Shown here piece by piece: positions 1 to 7,061 of a DNA stretch of 64,000 bases. The first letter of the stretch is position 1. Each line of letters opens with the position of its first letter. The DNA comes from Mycobacterium triplex. GTDB taxonomy: Bacteria; Actinomycetota; Actinomycetes; Mycobacteriales; Mycobacteriaceae. The DNA lies in the NCBI RefSeq assembly GCF_000689255.1, contig NZ_HG964446.1, forward strand, positions 1,813,191-1,877,190, in the 5' to 3' direction. The notes below the pieces were generated by a model, which was given only the letters and a program-made list of their open reading frames with translations, did no database searches and was not told where the DNA came from. The translations under genes and the position numbers were made by a program.

Positions 1-1005
1 TCGGGTGCCGGGCCAGGCGGCGGCGGGGTGCCGGGAGTGGGCGGTCCAGCCGGACGGGTGTCTCCCGGCCGGGCCGCCGGGGTCCGGCCGGCCGCTGCGG
101 CGCATCGTCCGGCGCCACGCGGCGATCGCGTTGCGCACCGCGCGTCGACCGATGCGGGTCAGGTAGCGGAAGTCAATGCCGTTGCGGCGATTCCGGTTTC
201 ACCGGCTCGGCTGGAACGCGACGCGATCGCCGAGGCGGCAACCGCCGATGCCGCGCGCCGACACGGGGCCGATCCGCTGCAGCTGGCGCGGCGCATAGCG
301 GCGGCATTGAATGCCCCCATCGATGATCGGGAGCAGGACCTCGGATTCTTCTGGGTGACCGGCGTGACCACCGACGGTGCGATCGTGGTGGCCAACAGCT
401 ATGGGCTGGCCTATATCCCGGACTGCGTGCAGTTGCCCGAGGGGGTGTTCATGGCCACCGCCGATGATGCGATTGCCGCCGCCGAGCGGGCCCGCTGGGC
501 TACATACCCGGTGGTGGCGGTGCACGGCTGGGTGGCTGCGCGCGACGCGAAGCTGCGTGCGGTGATCGGCACGGCGGAACAGTTGGCCGATTCAGACCCG
601 GGCGCAGCCAAATTGGTGCTCCAGGCCGATGACATCCCCGACAGCGGGGAAATGTTCGGCCGGTCCCGGTTGGCGGTGGTGACTCCCGAGGCAGCCGAGC
701 GGTTGGCGCAGACGCCTGACGCGAATCTGCTCGCATTGCTGCCGCCGGCGGACGCCAACCCGCCCACCGATCAGCGCATCGGACTGTGGCTACAAGTGAT
801 GAAACCCATGGTCAGCAGCGATCCTCGCCGTCAGGCGCCGCACCTGAAGGCCTTCAACGCCTACGCAGCTCATGCCCGCGACGTCGCTGTCCACGATGCC
901 TACTGCGCGGCCGACGCGGGAGCGCAGCGCAGGGCCGTCGAGGACTGGCTGTACTGGAAGCATCTGGCCGAACTCCTCGGGGCCGCGTTGTCGGTCGCTT
1001 CGTAG
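1..1005 (+). CDS. EspK-like ESX secretion-associated protein, C-terminal part (5' end outside window)
   Basis: The frame is open from base 1, so the start lies upstream and only about 334 C-terminal codons are visible. The first part is Gly/Pro/Ala-rich and low in complexity. A folded region follows, with an alpha-beta part ([20 protein letters not shown], then a [12 protein letters not shown] stretch) and a helical C-terminal part ([20 protein letters not shown], later [13 protein letters not shown]). This arrangement, and the sequence as I remember it, match the conserved C-terminal region of mycobacterial EspK, a protein linked to ESX-1 secretion. The low-complexity N-terminus also fits. 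No ESX core genes are visible here, so it may be an orphan paralogue. The family call is from memory, not a search. Confidence 0.6.
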   Translation, partial: SGAGPGGGGVPGVGGPAGRVSPGRAAGVRPAAAAHRPAPRGDRVAHRASTDAGQVAEVNAVAAIPVSPARLERDAIAEAATADAARRHGADPLQLARRIAAALNAPIDDREQDLGFFWVTGVTTDGAIVVANSYGLAYIPDCVQLPEGVFMATADDAIAAAERARWATYPVVAVHGWVAARDAKLRAVIGTAEQLADSDPGAAKLVLQADDIPDSGEMFGRSRLAVVTPEAAERLAQTPDANLLALLPPADANPPTDQRIGLWLQVMKPMVSSDPRRQAPHLKAFNAYAAHARDVAVHDAYCAADAGAQRRAVEDWLYWKHLAELLGAALSVAS

Positions 1006-1043
1006 TCGCGACGCGCTTGCCGCCTGGGTCTACTCTCGGAAAT

Positions 1044-1580
1044 ATGCTTGCAGCGTTTGGATTCGAAACTCTGGGCGTAGTCGTCGGGGACATGTTCTTC
1101 GTCGACCCGACCCCGAACGAAGGTCAGGAAACCCCGGAACGGGGAGTCCGGCTAGAACTCCGGGTGGTCGACCGGGCCGAGCCGCGGGGCTCGATCTATG
1201 CCGGCATCCCGATCGCCTTCAACCGCCCGGTGTGGCGGGTGGACCTGTTCGGTTCCACCGAGAGCCCGCCGGGAACGCTGGACCGGGCCCATCACCATCC
1301 CCGATTCAAGGGTTGGGAACCGGGACGCCGGCATTTCGTCCCCGAGCTGTCGGCCGACCCGGTGTCGTGGTTGGCCGAACAGCTGGCCGATCCGGCCGCC
1401 GTGCTGGCCCGCGCGGGCGTCGAACCCGATGAGGTCCCTGAGGCCGACAAGGCCGGGCTCGCCGCGGCAGCGCCGGACATCGTGGCTGCGGTGAAACGGA
1501 TGCTCGACGGCGTGCGCGACGGGGAGCTGGCCCCGGCTCCCGCTGAGCCGGTTGCCGCCGCCCGTACCGGCTGGCTCTGA
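1044..1580 (+). CDS. Conserved hypothetical protein (178 aa)
   Basis: The gene starts at an ATG 39 bases after the preceding stop and probably shares its transcript. The product begins MLAAFGFETLGVVVGDMFFV and contains acidic stretches, a His-rich HHHPRFKGWEPGRRHF segment and a helical C-terminus. I see no signal peptide or membrane segment, and no catalytic motif I can name. The protein looks like a conserved actinobacterial hypothetical. The reading frame extends further upstream over the end of the EspK-like gene, but that extension is Arg/Ser-rich shadow sequence, so this internal ATG is the better start. Function unknown. Confidence 0.75.
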   Translation: MLAAFGFETLGVVVGDMFFVDPTPNEGQETPERGVRLELRVVDRAEPRGSIYAGIPIAFNRPVWRVDLFGSTESPPGTLDRAHHHPRFKGWEPGRRHFVPELSADPVSWLAEQLADPAAVLARAGVEPDEVPEADKAGLAAAAPDIVAAVKRMLDGVRDGELAPAPAEPVAAARTGWL

Positions 1581-1583
1581 TTT

Positions 1584-2084
1584 CTAGCGCGCGTCTTCCG
1601 CGGTGAAGACGTCGATCGGCCGCTGGGGCGACAACATCACCAGGGGGATCGGCCGGCTGGTCGACTGCTGATAGGTGAGGTACGGCGGGTAGAGGTGCGC
1701 CATGTAGGCCCAAACGTGATGGCGTTCCTCGCCTTCGGGCTCACGCCACGTGGCCTCGAAGGCTTGGGTGGCGACCTGGACACCAATTGTCTTGCTTGCC
1801 AAGATATTCAGGTACCACTGCGGATGCGAGTCGGCGCCTCCCTTGGATCCGACGATCACGATCTCGCCACCGTAGTTGCCGTAGATCAAGGGTCTGATGT
1901 AGCTCTTACCCGATTTGCGGCCGACGCACTTGATCAAGCAGTGCGTGGTCAGTTCCCGGCCTCCCACCGCGCTCACATCCAGAATGTGGCCTCGGGTGCC
2001 ACCGGAGGTCAAATACGTCTCGAGGTGCTCGGCTACCCAGTCAGCTCGCGCCGCCCGGATCGATGCGGCCTCGGCGTCGCCCAT
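1584..2084 (-). CDS. Deazaflavin (F420)-dependent nitroreductase/quinone reductase family protein
   Basis: The 166-aa product has the hallmarks of the Ddn-like split-barrel family: an N-terminal helix, then GGRELTTHCLIKCVGRKSGK, YIRPLIYGNYGGEIVIVGSK, the GGADSHPQWYLNI motif, and a family-typical Tyr-Pro-Pro-Tyr near the C-terminus. Members use reduced coenzyme F420 to reduce quinones, nitroimidazoles and similar substrates, often at the membrane. Mycobacteria carry many paralogues and I cannot assign a specific substrate. The ATG is preceded by a GGGAG Shine-Dalgarno about 6 nt upstream. The gene is convergent with the small hypothetical gene at 1044-1580. Confidence 0.85.
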   Translation of the reverse strand: MGDAEAASIRAARADWVAEHLETYLTSGGTRGHILDVSAVGGRELTTHCLIKCVGRKSGKSYIRPLIYGNYGGEIVIVGSKGGADSHPQWYLNILASKTIGVQVATQAFEATWREPEGEERHHVWAYMAHLYPPYLTYQQSTSRPIPLVMLSPQRPIDVFTAEDAR

Positions 2085-2258
2085 GCATGACTCCCTACCT
2101 AAACCGGGCGACGGCCATGGGGCCGCGCATCCGTCGTTGACGTTCCAAAGTTAACCATGCAACCATGCGTCCGGCCGACAGTCTCCGGGACCCCAGGCCC
2201 TCGGGGTGTGCGTTCTCGTAGGGCCCATCTGTTGCCGTCGAACGCCGATGGGCTGTTC

Positions 2259-2423
2259 CTATCGACGCCGCAGCGTTCGCGGACTTTGTCCACCTGACCG
2301 GGGGGCAAGTCGATAAGCCGAAGACCGCGGGTGAGCTGCCTTCGTCACGGCAGTAGCCCACATCGCCCACCGGCTGGCCATCGCCTGCACACCGGCAGTA
2401 TCTACATGCAACATCGGCTGCAC
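2259..2423 (-). pseudogene. Truncated EspC-like (T7SS) gene fragment
   Basis: From a GTG at 2423 the minus strand reads VQPMLHVDTAGVQAMASRW. This matches the start of the intact EspC-like protein at 4139-4438 (MQPMLRVDTAGVQAMADCWG). After about 19 codons the similarity ends and the frame stops after 54 codons. It is the decayed 5' end of a duplicated EspC-family gene. No downstream toxin or immunity frame is recognisable in 2085-2258, where I see no convincing coding sequence. Confidence 0.7.
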
Positions 2424-2686
2424 GGGCCAAGTGTAGGAACGCCATCACGCACCGGCCAGTCATATGAACGGCTTAGCCCAATCGCTCGATGATGGTGGCG
2501 TTGGCCATGCCGCCGCCCTCGCACATGGTCTGCAGGCCGTAACGGCCGCCACGCTGTTCCAGCGCATTGACCATCGTGGTCGTAATACGAGCACCGCTGG
2601 CGCCCAACGGATGTCCGATCGCGATCGCACCGCCGTTCACGTTTGGTCTCGGCCAGATCGGCCCCGGTGTCCTGAGCCCAGGCCAG
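2372..2686. repeat. Diverged direct repeat, copy A (thiolase 3' end plus EspC-like gene 5' end)
   Basis: This stretch is a diverged copy of 4387-4702. Reading down the minus strand, both copies hold the last part of a thiolase gene followed by the first codons of an EspC-like gene. The match is strong across the thiolase part and the first EspC-like codons, weaker in the roughly 50-base spacer, and ends in the codons for [11 protein letters not shown] of the thiolase. The boundaries were set by eye. Confidence 0.85.
2473..2686 (-). pseudogene. Thiolase C-terminal fragment (duplicated, frameshifted)
   Basis: The fragment encodes [20 protein letters not shown] and the [16 protein letters not shown] end, nearly identical to the last 60 or so residues of the intact thiolase at 4490-5677. 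An extra base near 2641 breaks the frame relative to the intact copy: upstream, the codons for [14 protein letters not shown] continue in another frame. The sequence before 2686 is unrelated to thiolase. It has the catalytic His and the second Cys of the thiolase fold but lacks the nucleophile domain, so it cannot be functional. Confidence 0.9.
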
Positions 2687-2769
2687 GATCGGTGCAGAAA
2701 GCTACATTGCCTTGACATTGCCGCGACGTATGGCGCCCACCGAAATGGTGGGAGAGGGTCAGAGGCTGA

Positions 2770-3030
2770 CTACCGATGTATCGGCCATGCCTCCAAGTAG
2801 GCGTCAATTGCGGCCTCGATTGCCAAGCCATACTCGTTTGGGACATAGTCGGGCCCGAAGTTCTCTCGCAGTGCCGGCGCGAGAACACCCAACACCACGC
2901 CATCGCTCTGGTCGTTGGTGGGTCTCTCTGTAGTACGCAGCTCCGCCAAGAGAACCGGGTTACGACGTTCGAGCTCTTCGATGATTAGCGCTCGGGCGCG
3001 GTCTGGGATGACGTCGAAGACCTTGCTCAT
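2770..3030 (-). CDS. Putative immunity protein for the adjacent WXG-type toxin (86 aa)
   Basis: The ATG at 3030 overlaps the toxin stop codon by four bases (ATGA) and has a GGAGG Shine-Dalgarno 5 nt upstream. That favours it over the in-frame ATG four codons earlier. The product begins MSKVFDVIPDRARALIIEEL, is acidic and mostly helical, and has no signal peptide, membrane segment or recognised domain. The case for immunity rests on position only: a small acidic cytosolic protein translationally coupled behind a secreted modular toxin is the usual arrangement in polymorphic toxin loci. The region looks less GC-rich than its neighbours, which suggests acquisition by transfer. Function inferred. 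Confidence 0.6.
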   Translation of the reverse strand: MSKVFDVIPDRARALIIEELERRNPVLLAELRTTERPTNDQSDGVVLGVLAPALRENFGPDYVPNEYGLAIEAAIDAYLEAWPIHR

Positions 3031-4136
3031 GGATTCCTCCATCCATCCCGACTATTCGCCCATGCGGTTATCACTTTTCCGTCCTTACCAAGGATGACTG
3101 TCGCGTCCTCGCCCACGTATGTGTAGTTGCCGCCGTACTGATTTTGCGCATACTGCGGCGGCCCAATCGGATGCTCGACGGCGTCCCGCAATGCATTGTC
3201 GTTGACTCCGTGCCCATCTCGGCCTTCTATCCGCTCCCGGCCATGATCTGTGTATCCGTCGATCTGCGTGGGCGGCGGAAATGGCGGCTCCGCCGTCCCC
3301 GGGTGCGATGGGTCTTCGCCTTCTACGGGTATCCCCAATTGCCCAAGTCGGTCCCGGATTTGGGCTTGCCGTTCGACAAGGGGGCCTTTGTCGGCGATGC
3401 AGGCGTCGTATGCTGCCTGTTCGTTCGGCAGGATGAAGGTGCGTCCGCATCGGGAATTGTAATCAGCTATTTCACGGTTGACCTCCGCCCATGCCGCCCG
3501 CGCCTCAGTGGCTGTCATATCTTTCGGGTCGGGTGGTGGCGGCATTGGTGGGGCTTGTTTAACGGTGTGGTTATCGACCGCGCAGACGAGGTCGTTCTGC
3601 GACGGGGCGATTGGCGCGAATGTGTCACGGATGCCGGACACCACCGCGGTGACGTTGCGCGCTACCTGGGCATCAAGGGTGACTAGTCGTGCCGCCCGCT
3701 GCCGGATATCAGCAGCCAACGCTTGCGCCTCGACCGACCGAGCGGCTCGCTGTGCGCCTGATCCGCCGGCTCTACGATTGGTGACCGAAAGATCTTGGTG
3801 GACTTGGAATCCCGCTGTGAGGGCGTCTTCGACAGCGTAACGCACTCGTGAGCGGGCCGCATGCAGATCCGAGGCTCCACTGCGCGCAACGCTGGCTGCG
3901 GTCTGGAGCTGGTCGACGACTGCACTGGTGGTTGTCAGGTCGGCGTGCGTCGCGACATGCAGCGCGTCGGCGGATTCGCCTTGCCAATCAACAGACGTCG
4001 CGTCCCGCCACACCTGGTGGACTACTCCGTAGCTACTCTCGCCGACGGTCTCCCAGTGGTCGGCGGCCTCGGTGAGATGGTCGGTGGGCCAGGCCAACAG
4101 CTCCGACAGACCGGGAATCCCCCCGACCGCGGACAT
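3027..4136 (-). CDS. ESX/T7SS-type modular toxin: WXG-like N-terminus, Pro-rich linker, putative nuclease C-terminus
   Basis: The 369-aa product has three parts. Residues 1-180 are helical with a Trp-Gln-Gly at 51-53 (SVDWQGESADAL), the helix-turn signature of WXG100-like secretion domains. Residues about 195-290 hold two Pro-rich linkers (PPMPPPPDPK and EPPFPPPTQ) flanking a helical segment with Cys230 and Cys246. Residues about 291-369 form a compact domain with TDHGRERIEGRDGHG and TYVGEDATVILGKDGKVITA. The HxRxR...KVxT pattern resembles small BECR-type RNase or DUF4258-like toxin domains, but I cannot assign a family. The gene lies 2 bp after an EspC-like gene and overlaps a small acidic gene, an arrangement like the mycobacterial CpnT toxin locus. 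The toxin assignment is inference. Confidence 0.7.
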   Translation of the reverse strand: MSAVGGIPGLSELLAWPTDHLTEAADHWETVGESSYGVVHQVWRDATSVDWQGESADALHVATHADLTTTSAVVDQLQTAASVARSGASDLHAARSRVRYAVEDALTAGFQVHQDLSVTNRRAGGSGAQRAARSVEAQALAADIRQRAARLVTLDAQVARNVTAVVSGIRDTFAPIAPSQNDLVCAVDNHTVKQAPPMPPPPDPKDMTATEARAAWAEVNREIADYNSRCGRTFILPNEQAAYDACIADKGPLVERQAQIRDRLGQLGIPVEGEDPSHPGTAEPPFPPPTQIDGYTDHGRERIEGRDGHGVNDNALRDAVEHPIGPPQYAQNQYGGNYTYVGEDATVILGKDGKVITAWANSRDGWRNP

Positions 4137-4138
4137 TG

Positions 4139-4438
4139 CTATACGCGAGTCACCGGTTGAGCGACAGCGGCAACCTCGGCGGCCGAAACCACTTCATTCG
4201 CGACATAACGCATGTCGGCTTGAACGACGGCGGTGGCGCGGCCACTTACGCGCGCGGCAAGCTTCGCAGTGAACGCCGCGACGTCGACATGCGCGGCGTT
4301 GACCGCGGCCGCGCTGCCCTGACAGGACAGCCCCAGCCCTGCCGGAGCTACCAGGCCAGTCAGCTCGCTCACTGAAGCACCCCAGCAGTCGGCCATCGCC
4401 TGCACACCGGCTGTATCCACCCGCAACATCGGTTGCAC
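4139..4438 (-). CDS. EspC-family (DUF2580-like) type VII secretion partner protein
   Basis: The 99-aa product starts at a GTG (MQPMLRVDTAGVQAMADCWG) and continues with an Ala-rich amphipathic helical hairpin that includes NAAHVDVAAFTAKLAARV. This is the pattern of the small EspC-like secreted proteins of mycobacteria, usually about 100 aa with a Trp in the first helix. Its stop is 2 bp before the toxin ATG, so the two are almost certainly co-translated. It probably pairs with the toxin N-terminus for export through an ESX system. It is encoded 51 bp downstream of the thiolase on the same strand. Its 5' end is duplicated at 2372-2423. Confidence 0.75.
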   Translation of the reverse strand: MQPMLRVDTAGVQAMADCWGASVSELTGLVAPAGLGLSCQGSAAAVNAAHVDVAAFTAKLAARVSGRATAVVQADMRYVANEVVSAAEVAAVAQPVTRV

Positions 4439-4702
4439 AACCCGAGGGTAGGCGGGTGGCGGCTCGTCAACCAGTCGCCGCGACCCGCCTTACCCCAGCC
4501 GCTCGATGATGGTGGCGTTGGCCATGCCGCCGCCTTCACACATCGTCTGCAGGCCATAGCGCCCGCCCCGCTGCTCAAGGGCATTGACCATCGTGGTCAT
4601 GATGCGAGCACCGCTGGCGCCCAACGGATGTCCGATCGCGATCGCACCGCCGTTGACGTTGGTCTTGGCCAGATCGGCGCCGGTGTCCTGAGCCCAGGCC
4701 AG
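4387..4702. repeat. Diverged direct repeat, copy B (intact context)
   Basis: This is the counterpart of 2372-2686. It covers the start of the EspC-like gene, the intergenic spacer and the last 70 or so codons of the thiolase, all intact here. The pair therefore brackets the toxin and immunity genes in direct orientation. The divergence between copies, about one base in eight in the thiolase part by eye, means the duplication is not recent. Confidence 0.85.
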
Positions 4703-5677
4703 CACCACGGGCGCGAAGGCCTCGTTGACTTCGAACAGGTCGATGTCGGTCAGCGTCAGGCCGGAGCGCTGCAGCACCTTCTCGGTCGCCGGGATGACGC
4801 CGGTCAGCATGTAGAGCGGGTCGTCGCCGACCACGGTCGTGGTGTGAATCCGCGCCAGCGGGCGCAGGCCCAGCTTCTTGGCGACCTCGCTGGTGGTGAT
4901 CAGCACCGCGGCGCTGCCGTCGGACAGCGGCGATGAGTTGCCCGGCGTGATCTCCCAATTGATCTGCGGGAAGCGCTGTTCCATCTTCTCGCTGTAGAAC
5001 GCCGGCTTCAGCGTGGCCAGCGTTTCCACCGTCGTCGCCGGCCGGATGATCTCGTCGGTGTACAGCCCGGCGATCGGGATCAGCTCGTTCTCGAACAGCC
5101 CGTCCTTGGTGGCGCGGGCGGCCTTGTCGTGGCTGCCCGCGGAGAACTCGTCGAGCTGGGTGCGGGACAGGCCCCACTTCGCGGCGATCAGCTCGGCGCT
5201 GATGCCTTGCGGCACAAGTCCTTCGGGGTAACGAGTGGCCATGCCGTCGCCGAACGGGTCGCTGCCCGGCAATACCTGGGTGCCCATCGGGACGCGGCTC
5301 ATCGACTCCACGCCGGCGGCGATCACCAGGTCGTAGGCCCCGGCGATGACGCCCTGGGCGGCGAAGCTGATGGCCTGCTGGCTGCTGCCGCACTGCCGGT
5401 CGATCGTCACACCGGGAACCGACTCGGGGAAGCCCGCGCCCAGCAACGCGTTGCGGGCGATATTGACCGCCTGATCGCCGACCTGGGTGACGGCCCCGGC
5501 GATGACGTCGTCCACCTGCGCCGGGTCCACACCGGTGCGGGCCACGAGTTCGCGCAGGCTGTGCGCCAGCAGGTCGACGGGCAGCACGTCGTGCAATGCG
5601 CCGCTGGCCTTGCCCTTACCGATCGGGGTGCGGACGGCGCCGACGATTACGGCGTCGCGACCTTGGAATGCGGACAT
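4490..5677 (-). CDS. Acetyl-CoA acetyltransferase / 3-ketoacyl-CoA thiolase
   Basis: The 395-aa product has normal thiolase length and all catalytic elements: the nucleophile Cys96 in RQCGSSQQA, the NEAFAP loop, His350 in [10 protein letters not shown] and Cys380 in CEGGGMAN. Thiolases cleave 3-ketoacyl-CoA in beta-oxidation or condense acetyl-CoA in the reverse direction. The sequence belongs to the FadA-like group, but the substrate (fatty acid or sterol side chain) cannot be told from sequence. The ATG has a strong AGGAGG Shine-Dalgarno. It is divergent from an HxlR-type regulator across 88 bp containing a perfect-spacing dyad, so that regulator probably controls it. Confidence 0.93.
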   Translation of the reverse strand: MSAFQGRDAVIVGAVRTPIGKGKASGALHDVLPVDLLAHSLRELVARTGVDPAQVDDVIAGAVTQVGDQAVNIARNALLGAGFPESVPGVTIDRQCGSSQQAISFAAQGVIAGAYDLVIAAGVESMSRVPMGTQVLPGSDPFGDGMATRYPEGLVPQGISAELIAAKWGLSRTQLDEFSAGSHDKAARATKDGLFENELIPIAGLYTDEIIRPATTVETLATLKPAFYSEKMEQRFPQINWEITPGNSSPLSDGSAAVLITTSEVAKKLGLRPLARIHTTTVVGDDPLYMLTGVIPATEKVLQRSGLTLTDIDLFEVNEAFAPVVLAWAQDTGADLAKTNVNGGAIAIGHPLGASGARIMTTMVNALEQRGGRYGLQTMCEGGGMANATIIERLG

Positions 5678-5708
5678 GGCTCCTCCTGGAGACCTGGGTA
5701 TGAATCGA

Positions 5709-5734
5709 TATACTTAGCAAAACGCCTAGGTATA
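5709..5734. promoter_or_regulatory. Candidate HxlR operator between thiolase and regulator genes
   Basis: Two 9-bp arms, TATACTTAG and CTAGGTATA, form an inverted repeat with one mismatch around an 8-base spacer. The right arm overlaps a good -10-like TATACT (5731-5736) for the regulator gene. The dyad lies centrally in the divergent intergenic region and is clearly AT-rich against the surrounding GC-rich sequence. HxlR proteins bind such dyads as dimers, so autoregulation and thiolase control are likely. Confidence 0.6.
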
Positions 5735-5765
5735 CTAAAATCAACCCAGATGGGAGGTGATCTAC

Positions 5766-6245
5766 ATGACATTTCTGCAGGGCGCCCTGGCGGATCGCGA
5801 CAAATGGTCGCCGGTCGGTCAGTGCGCGATCGAGAAGACGATGACCGTGGTCGGCACCAAGTCCGCGATGCTGATCATGCGCGAGGCGTACTACGGCACC
5901 ACCCGGTTCGACGACTTCGCGCGCCGGGTCGGCATCACCAAGGCGGCCACCTCGGCGCGGCTGACGGAGCTGGTCGACCTCGGGCTGCTGGCGCGCCGGC
6001 CGTATCGGGAGCCGGGGCAACGCAGCCGCGAGGAGTACGTGCTGACCGAGGCGGGCATCGACTTCATGCCGGTGGTCTGGTCACTGTTCGAGTGGGGACG
6101 CCACCACCTGCCGGGCCGCCACAAGCTGCGGCTGACCCATCTGGGTTGTGGCGCCGAGGCGAGCGTCGAGATTCGGTGCGCCGAGGGCCATTTGGTGCCG
6201 TCCGACGAGCTCGGCATGCGGCTGGCTAAGTCTCCTAACGGCTGA
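5766..6245 (+). CDS. HxlR-family winged-helix transcriptional regulator
   Basis: The 159-aa product has the HxlR winged-helix core near the N-terminus: a Cys in WSPVGQCAIEKTM, then MREAYYGTTRFDDFARRVGI, the recognition helix TKAATSARLTELVDLGLLAR and the YVLTEAG wing. The C-terminal extension has CGAEASVEIRCAEGHLV, whose cysteines could sense redox state or metals. The ATG at 5766 has GGGAGG 8 nt upstream and is preferred over an in-frame GTG at 5757 that overlaps that site. It is divergent from the thiolase, so probably its regulator. Confidence 0.88.
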   Translation: MTFLQGALADRDKWSPVGQCAIEKTMTVVGTKSAMLIMREAYYGTTRFDDFARRVGITKAATSARLTELVDLGLLARRPYREPGQRSREEYVLTEAGIDFMPVVWSLFEWGRHHLPGRHKLRLTHLGCGAEASVEIRCAEGHLVPSDELGMRLAKSPNG

Positions 6246-6253
6246 CCTGCTGC

Positions 6254-7039
6254 TCAACCACCGGTCGCGGTGAGAATGGTGCGCGCCACCAATTCGGGAT
6301 CGTCGAACATGGGAACATGCCCGACATCCGGCAGTATCTCGAACGCCGCACCCGGCAGGCGCTTACGCGCGACTTTGCCGAATGTGCTGACGGGGAAGAT
6401 CGAATCCTTCTCCGACCATGCGAGGGTAATCGGACACGGCAGCGGATCCAGCGGGGCGACCTGCTCCGCGTCAGTGGAAAGAACCTCCTTGCTGACCGAG
6501 CAGGCGGCGACCGTCCGATTCAGCTCGACGAGCTTGTCTGCGGTCACTCGATCGCCGTGGCAGGCGCTGTTGAAGAATCGCAGCGCAAACCGACGCCCGA
6601 TGGCCGGCTTGAACATCAAGTGGCCGACGGGCCCGGCGAGGACGGTGAGCCGACACCCCACGTCGATCTTGCGGATTTTGCCCGCTGCCTGCGCGTGCGC
6701 CGGCCCGTGCCCCGTCGACCAAAAGCCGGCCGGCGAAAACGCCGTGACGGTGGATGCCCGGCCGCGCCGGGCCAGTTCGATGGCGACGAACCCGCCCAGC
6801 GAATTGCCGGCCAGGTGCGGATGGCGCAGTCCGTTCTCGTCGAGATAGGCCTGCGCCGCGTCGATCACATCCCATATTGTGGCCGGACGGCGTCGAACCT
6901 GTGGCCCTCCGCTATGACCGAGCAAGCTGGGTGTGAACACCTGGTGCCGGCTCGACAACAGCGCTGACACGTCCTGCCACACGTCGCCTGACAAGAGAAA
7001 CGGATGCAGCAGTACCACCGGGGGTTGGTCATTGGCCAT
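6254..7039 (-). CDS. Alpha/beta-hydrolase fold enzyme
   Basis: The 261-aa product has a complete catalytic triad pattern: LLHPF oxyanion strand, nucleophile Ser80 in GNSLGG, acid near Asp212 (AWSEKDSIFP) and His241 in DVGHVPMFDD. There is no signal peptide, so it acts in the cytosol, on an unknown ester or related bond. An AAGGAGG Shine-Dalgarno sits 5 nt before the ATG. It is encoded 22 bp after rsgA on the same strand and may be read as the last gene of the aroA-rsgA transcript. In M. tuberculosis, as I recall, this side of rsgA carries desA3 instead, so this is a synteny breakpoint. Confidence 0.88.
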   Translation of the reverse strand: MANDQPPVVLLHPFLLSGDVWQDVSALLSSRHQVFTPSLLGHSGGPQVRRRPATIWDVIDAAQAYLDENGLRHPHLAGNSLGGFVAIELARRGRASTVTAFSPAGFWSTGHGPAHAQAAGKIRKIDVGCRLTVLAGPVGHLMFKPAIGRRFALRFFNSACHGDRVTADKLVELNRTVAACSVSKEVLSTDAEQVAPLDPLPCPITLAWSEKDSIFPVSTFGKVARKRLPGAAFEILPDVGHVPMFDDPELVARTILTATGG

Positions 7040-7061
7040 GGGTCCTCCTTGACGGTCAGGC

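Noticed and set aside
2095..2463. Minus-strand frame of 122 aa as a real gene
   Set aside because: It is out of frame with the EspC-like remnant in the same place and has no features.
2085..4702. Insertion sequence or prophage boundary
   Set aside because: No transposase, integrase, tRNA or terminal inverted repeats. The repeats are duplicated gene ends.
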